Shown here: in pieces, positions 5,457-7,059 of the stretch
Layout of the letters: each line of letters starts with the position of its first letter
How positions within the stretch are numbered: position 1 is the first letter of the stretch
Assembly (NCBI GenBank): GCA_002426275.1
Contig: DIPB01000107.1
Location: 351-7,409, forward strand
Reading direction: 5' to 3'
Length of the DNA: 7,059 bases
From: Firmicutes bacterium UBA5499
Lineage (GTDB): Bacteria > Bacillota > DTU084
Notes under the pieces: model-generated
What the model saw: only the letters and a program-made list of their open reading frames with translations
What the model was told of the DNA's origin: nothing
Database searches by the model: none
Made by a program: the position numbers and the translations under genes

Positions 5457-7059
5457 TTAATGGACCACTGTCAGCAGTTTTTTCAGCTCTACTTTGGAGC
5501 CTTTCTCAAGAGCTGTACTGTCTGCCTGGATGAAGAGGATATAGGCTCCTGTGGGCACCTTTTCGCCGGCATAAGTTCTGCCGTCCCATTCAAATGTGTT
5601 AACCCCCGCCTGCAGCTGCTCAGCGGGATAATCTTGAACGAGTCTGCCGCTTAAACTGTAAATTCGCAGTTTAACTTTTGCCTCTTGCGTGATCTGAAAA
5701 GTGATCCTCATTTTATTTTGATTAAAAGAAAACGGATTGGGGCTGGTTAAAAGCTGAGCAATGCTGAGCGCGTCGGCGCTGCCGCCTGCGATGGCAAACT
5801 TCGCCGGCAGGCTGCAAGGGCCTTTTTTGCCGACCGAATTCACAGCTCTCACTTTCCAGTACCAGACGCCTCCGCTCAGAGAAACCGTCTGGGAGGCGGT
5901 TTGAGCTTGTATGACTTGCGGTTCCGCAAACTGAGCGTTATCTGCAATCATAAGCTCATATGCCGCGGCGTCCGCAACCTCGCCCCATTTGAAAGTGACA
6001 TCTCCCGCTTCCGCAATGCTCTCCCGCGGTTCTATGAGCCCCGGTACGGCTATGCTGGAAATTCGCACGGCTGCAGAACTCCTTCCTTCAGACTCGCGTC
6101 CCGCGCTGTCCAAGGCCGTGACGATATACGCATACTCCCTGCCCTGTTCCACGTCGTAATCGATCCATCGGGTATCCGTCAGGCTATAGGCCGCTAAACT
6201 TGGCGGCTCCTGCGAGGCGGCTCTGTAGACATTATAGAACGCCGCAGGCGCTCCCACCGCAGCCGGATGCCAGCTGACAATCGCCACACCCGCCAGAGCG
6301 GTATCCACACTTATTTCTTCAGGAGCGGCAGGCGGCTGACCGTCTTGGGCTAGCTCCAGAGAAAGAGCAAAGTTCTTCGCCCTGCCGGCCTCAAGCTGGA
6401 AAGATTCCGGCAGTACGTAAGTCTGCCAGCCTGCTTTCTGCAGCGTCAACGAATAGCTGCCGGCAGGGAAAGCGGAAAAGATAAACGCGCCCGCGGCGTC
6501 GGTCCGCCTGAGATATTTATTGCCGAGGATTACGCTCACCCCATCCAGGGGATTGCCGCTCTGATCGCAGACAATTCCCGCCACGATCCCGGTTGGCTGC
6601 AAGGTGACATAGGACAGGCTCAACTTATGAACTGCTCCGCCCCAGCCGTCTGCAGGCTCGAGATCTGAAATCCGCAGGTAGAACGTTGACAGATCTCCCG
6701 CTAATTCTTTCAGGGAAGCGACGCTTTTGGCAACTTGCGGCCCGACTTCTTTCATGTTGGGATCGCCTGCGAACAATAATTGCCAACCGGCATTATCCGT
6801 GGAAAGCTCAACTTTGTATTGCCCGGATAAAGTCAAATCTAAAGCCGCGTCAAATACTTCCTCGAGCTGGAAACGATAGGTAAAGAAACCGTTTGCGTCG
6901 GCGAATCTTTTCCCGCTGGCTAAAGTTGAACCTCGTTGCTCGAAAAGGTATTTCAGCTCCGCCGGGCTTCCGTCCGGCACAAAGCTGAGCTGCTGGGCGC
7001 CGCCAATATTCGGCTCTACGCACATTACCTTAAAGACCAACTGCGGATTATCTGCGGCC
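5457..7059 (-). CDS. Multidomain secreted surface protein with FlgD/T9SS-like C-terminal domain, 5' partial
   Basis: The frame is open to the window edge, so the N-terminus and signal peptide are missing; 533 codons are visible. Numbering from the first full codon, residues 1-155 are beta-rich and unassigned, with V-E-L-S-T-D-N-A-G-W and D-G-W-G-G-A-V-H-K-L. About 157-232 is a carboxypeptidase-regulatory-like domain (GIVCDQSGNPLDGVSV and T-D-A-A-G-A-F-I-F). About 240-335 is a fibronectin type III domain (Y-N-V-Y-R and Y-I-V-T-A-L-D). About 338-422 is a second Fn3/Ig-like domain (W-Y-W-K-V-R-A-V-N). About 436-533 is a FlgD Ig-like domain: S-P-N-P-F-S-F, LRIYSLSGRLV, F-E-W-D-G-R and V-P-T-G-A-Y-I-L. 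No catalytic domain is visible, though one could lie upstream. With the PorV-like gene 23 bases downstream it is a likely exported, surface-attached protein. Confidence 0.82.
   Translation of the reverse strand, partial: AADNPQLVFKVMCVEPNIGGAQQLSFVPDGSPAELKYLFEQRGSTLASGKRFADANGFFTYRFQLEEVFDAALDLTLSGQYKVELSTDNAGWQLLFAGDPNMKEVGPQVAKSVASLKELAGDLSTFYLRISDLEPADGWGGAVHKLSLSYVTLQPTGIVAGIVCDQSGNPLDGVSVILGNKYLRRTDAAGAFIFSAFPAGSYSLTLQKAGWQTYVLPESFQLEAGRAKNFALSLELAQDGQPPAAPEEISVDTALAGVAIVSWHPAAVGAPAAFYNVYRAASQEPPSLAAYSLTDTRWIDYDVEQGREYAYIVTALDSAGRESEGRSSAAVRISSIAVPGLIEPRESIAEAGDVTFKWGEVADAAAYELMIADNAQFAEPQVIQAQTASQTVSLSGGVWYWKVRAVNSVGKKGPCSLPAKFAIAGGSADALSIAQLLTSPNPFSFNQNKMRITFQITQEAKVKLRIYSLSGRLVQDYPAEQLQAGVNTFEWDGRTYAGEKVPTGAYILFIQADSTALEKGSKVELKKLLTVVH

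Noticed and set aside
5318..5654. Short plus-strand open frames over the PorV-like gene and the end of the surface-protein gene
   Set aside because: They are antisense to two supported genes, overlap each other, and have no ribosome binding site or recognisable domain.

Overview
The window holds two blocks of bacterial genes that face each other and meet at about position 4260. The left block (1 to about 4260, plus strand) contains the last codons of a MetI-type ABC permease, its MetQ-type substrate-binding lipoprotein, a YtcJ-like metal-dependent amidohydrolase and the N-terminal part of a divergent M28-type peptidase. These genes fit uptake of methionine or a related amino acid together with hydrolysis of N-acyl, amide or peptide compounds, as expected of an anaerobic amino-acid fermenter. 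Synergistota is a plausible guess but is not shown by the sequence.

The right block (about 4265 to 7059, minus strand) is a tight three-gene run. It reads from a large multidomain surface protein that is open at the window edge and ends in a FlgD-like or T9SS-type C-terminal domain, through a PorV/PorQ-like outer-membrane beta-barrel protein, to a small secreted coiled-coil protein. Gaps are 23 and 32 bases, and the last two genes each have a strong purine-rich ribosome binding site. This set suggests a Gram-negative, didermic bacterium from a lineage with type IX-like secretion, such as the Bacteroidota/FCB relatives or candidate phyla of anaerobic habitats.

The most notable observation is the meeting point. 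The peptidase on the plus strand and the small secreted protein on the minus strand both lose their expected C-termini at the same place, and each frame then runs antisense through the other gene to an apparently accidental stop. No terminator, integrase, IS end or tRNA is visible there. The simplest reading is a breakpoint: either a chimeric metagenomic contig joining two organisms or a real illegitimate rearrangement.

The gaps between the left-block genes are rich in inverted repeats. There is a structured metI-metQ spacer with a 12-base palindrome, a 12-base inverted repeat and two mutually exclusive hairpins ahead of the amidohydrolase, and a 9-base operator-like inverted repeat just ahead of the peptidase ribosome binding site. 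No CRISPR array, rRNA, tRNA or transposase was seen.
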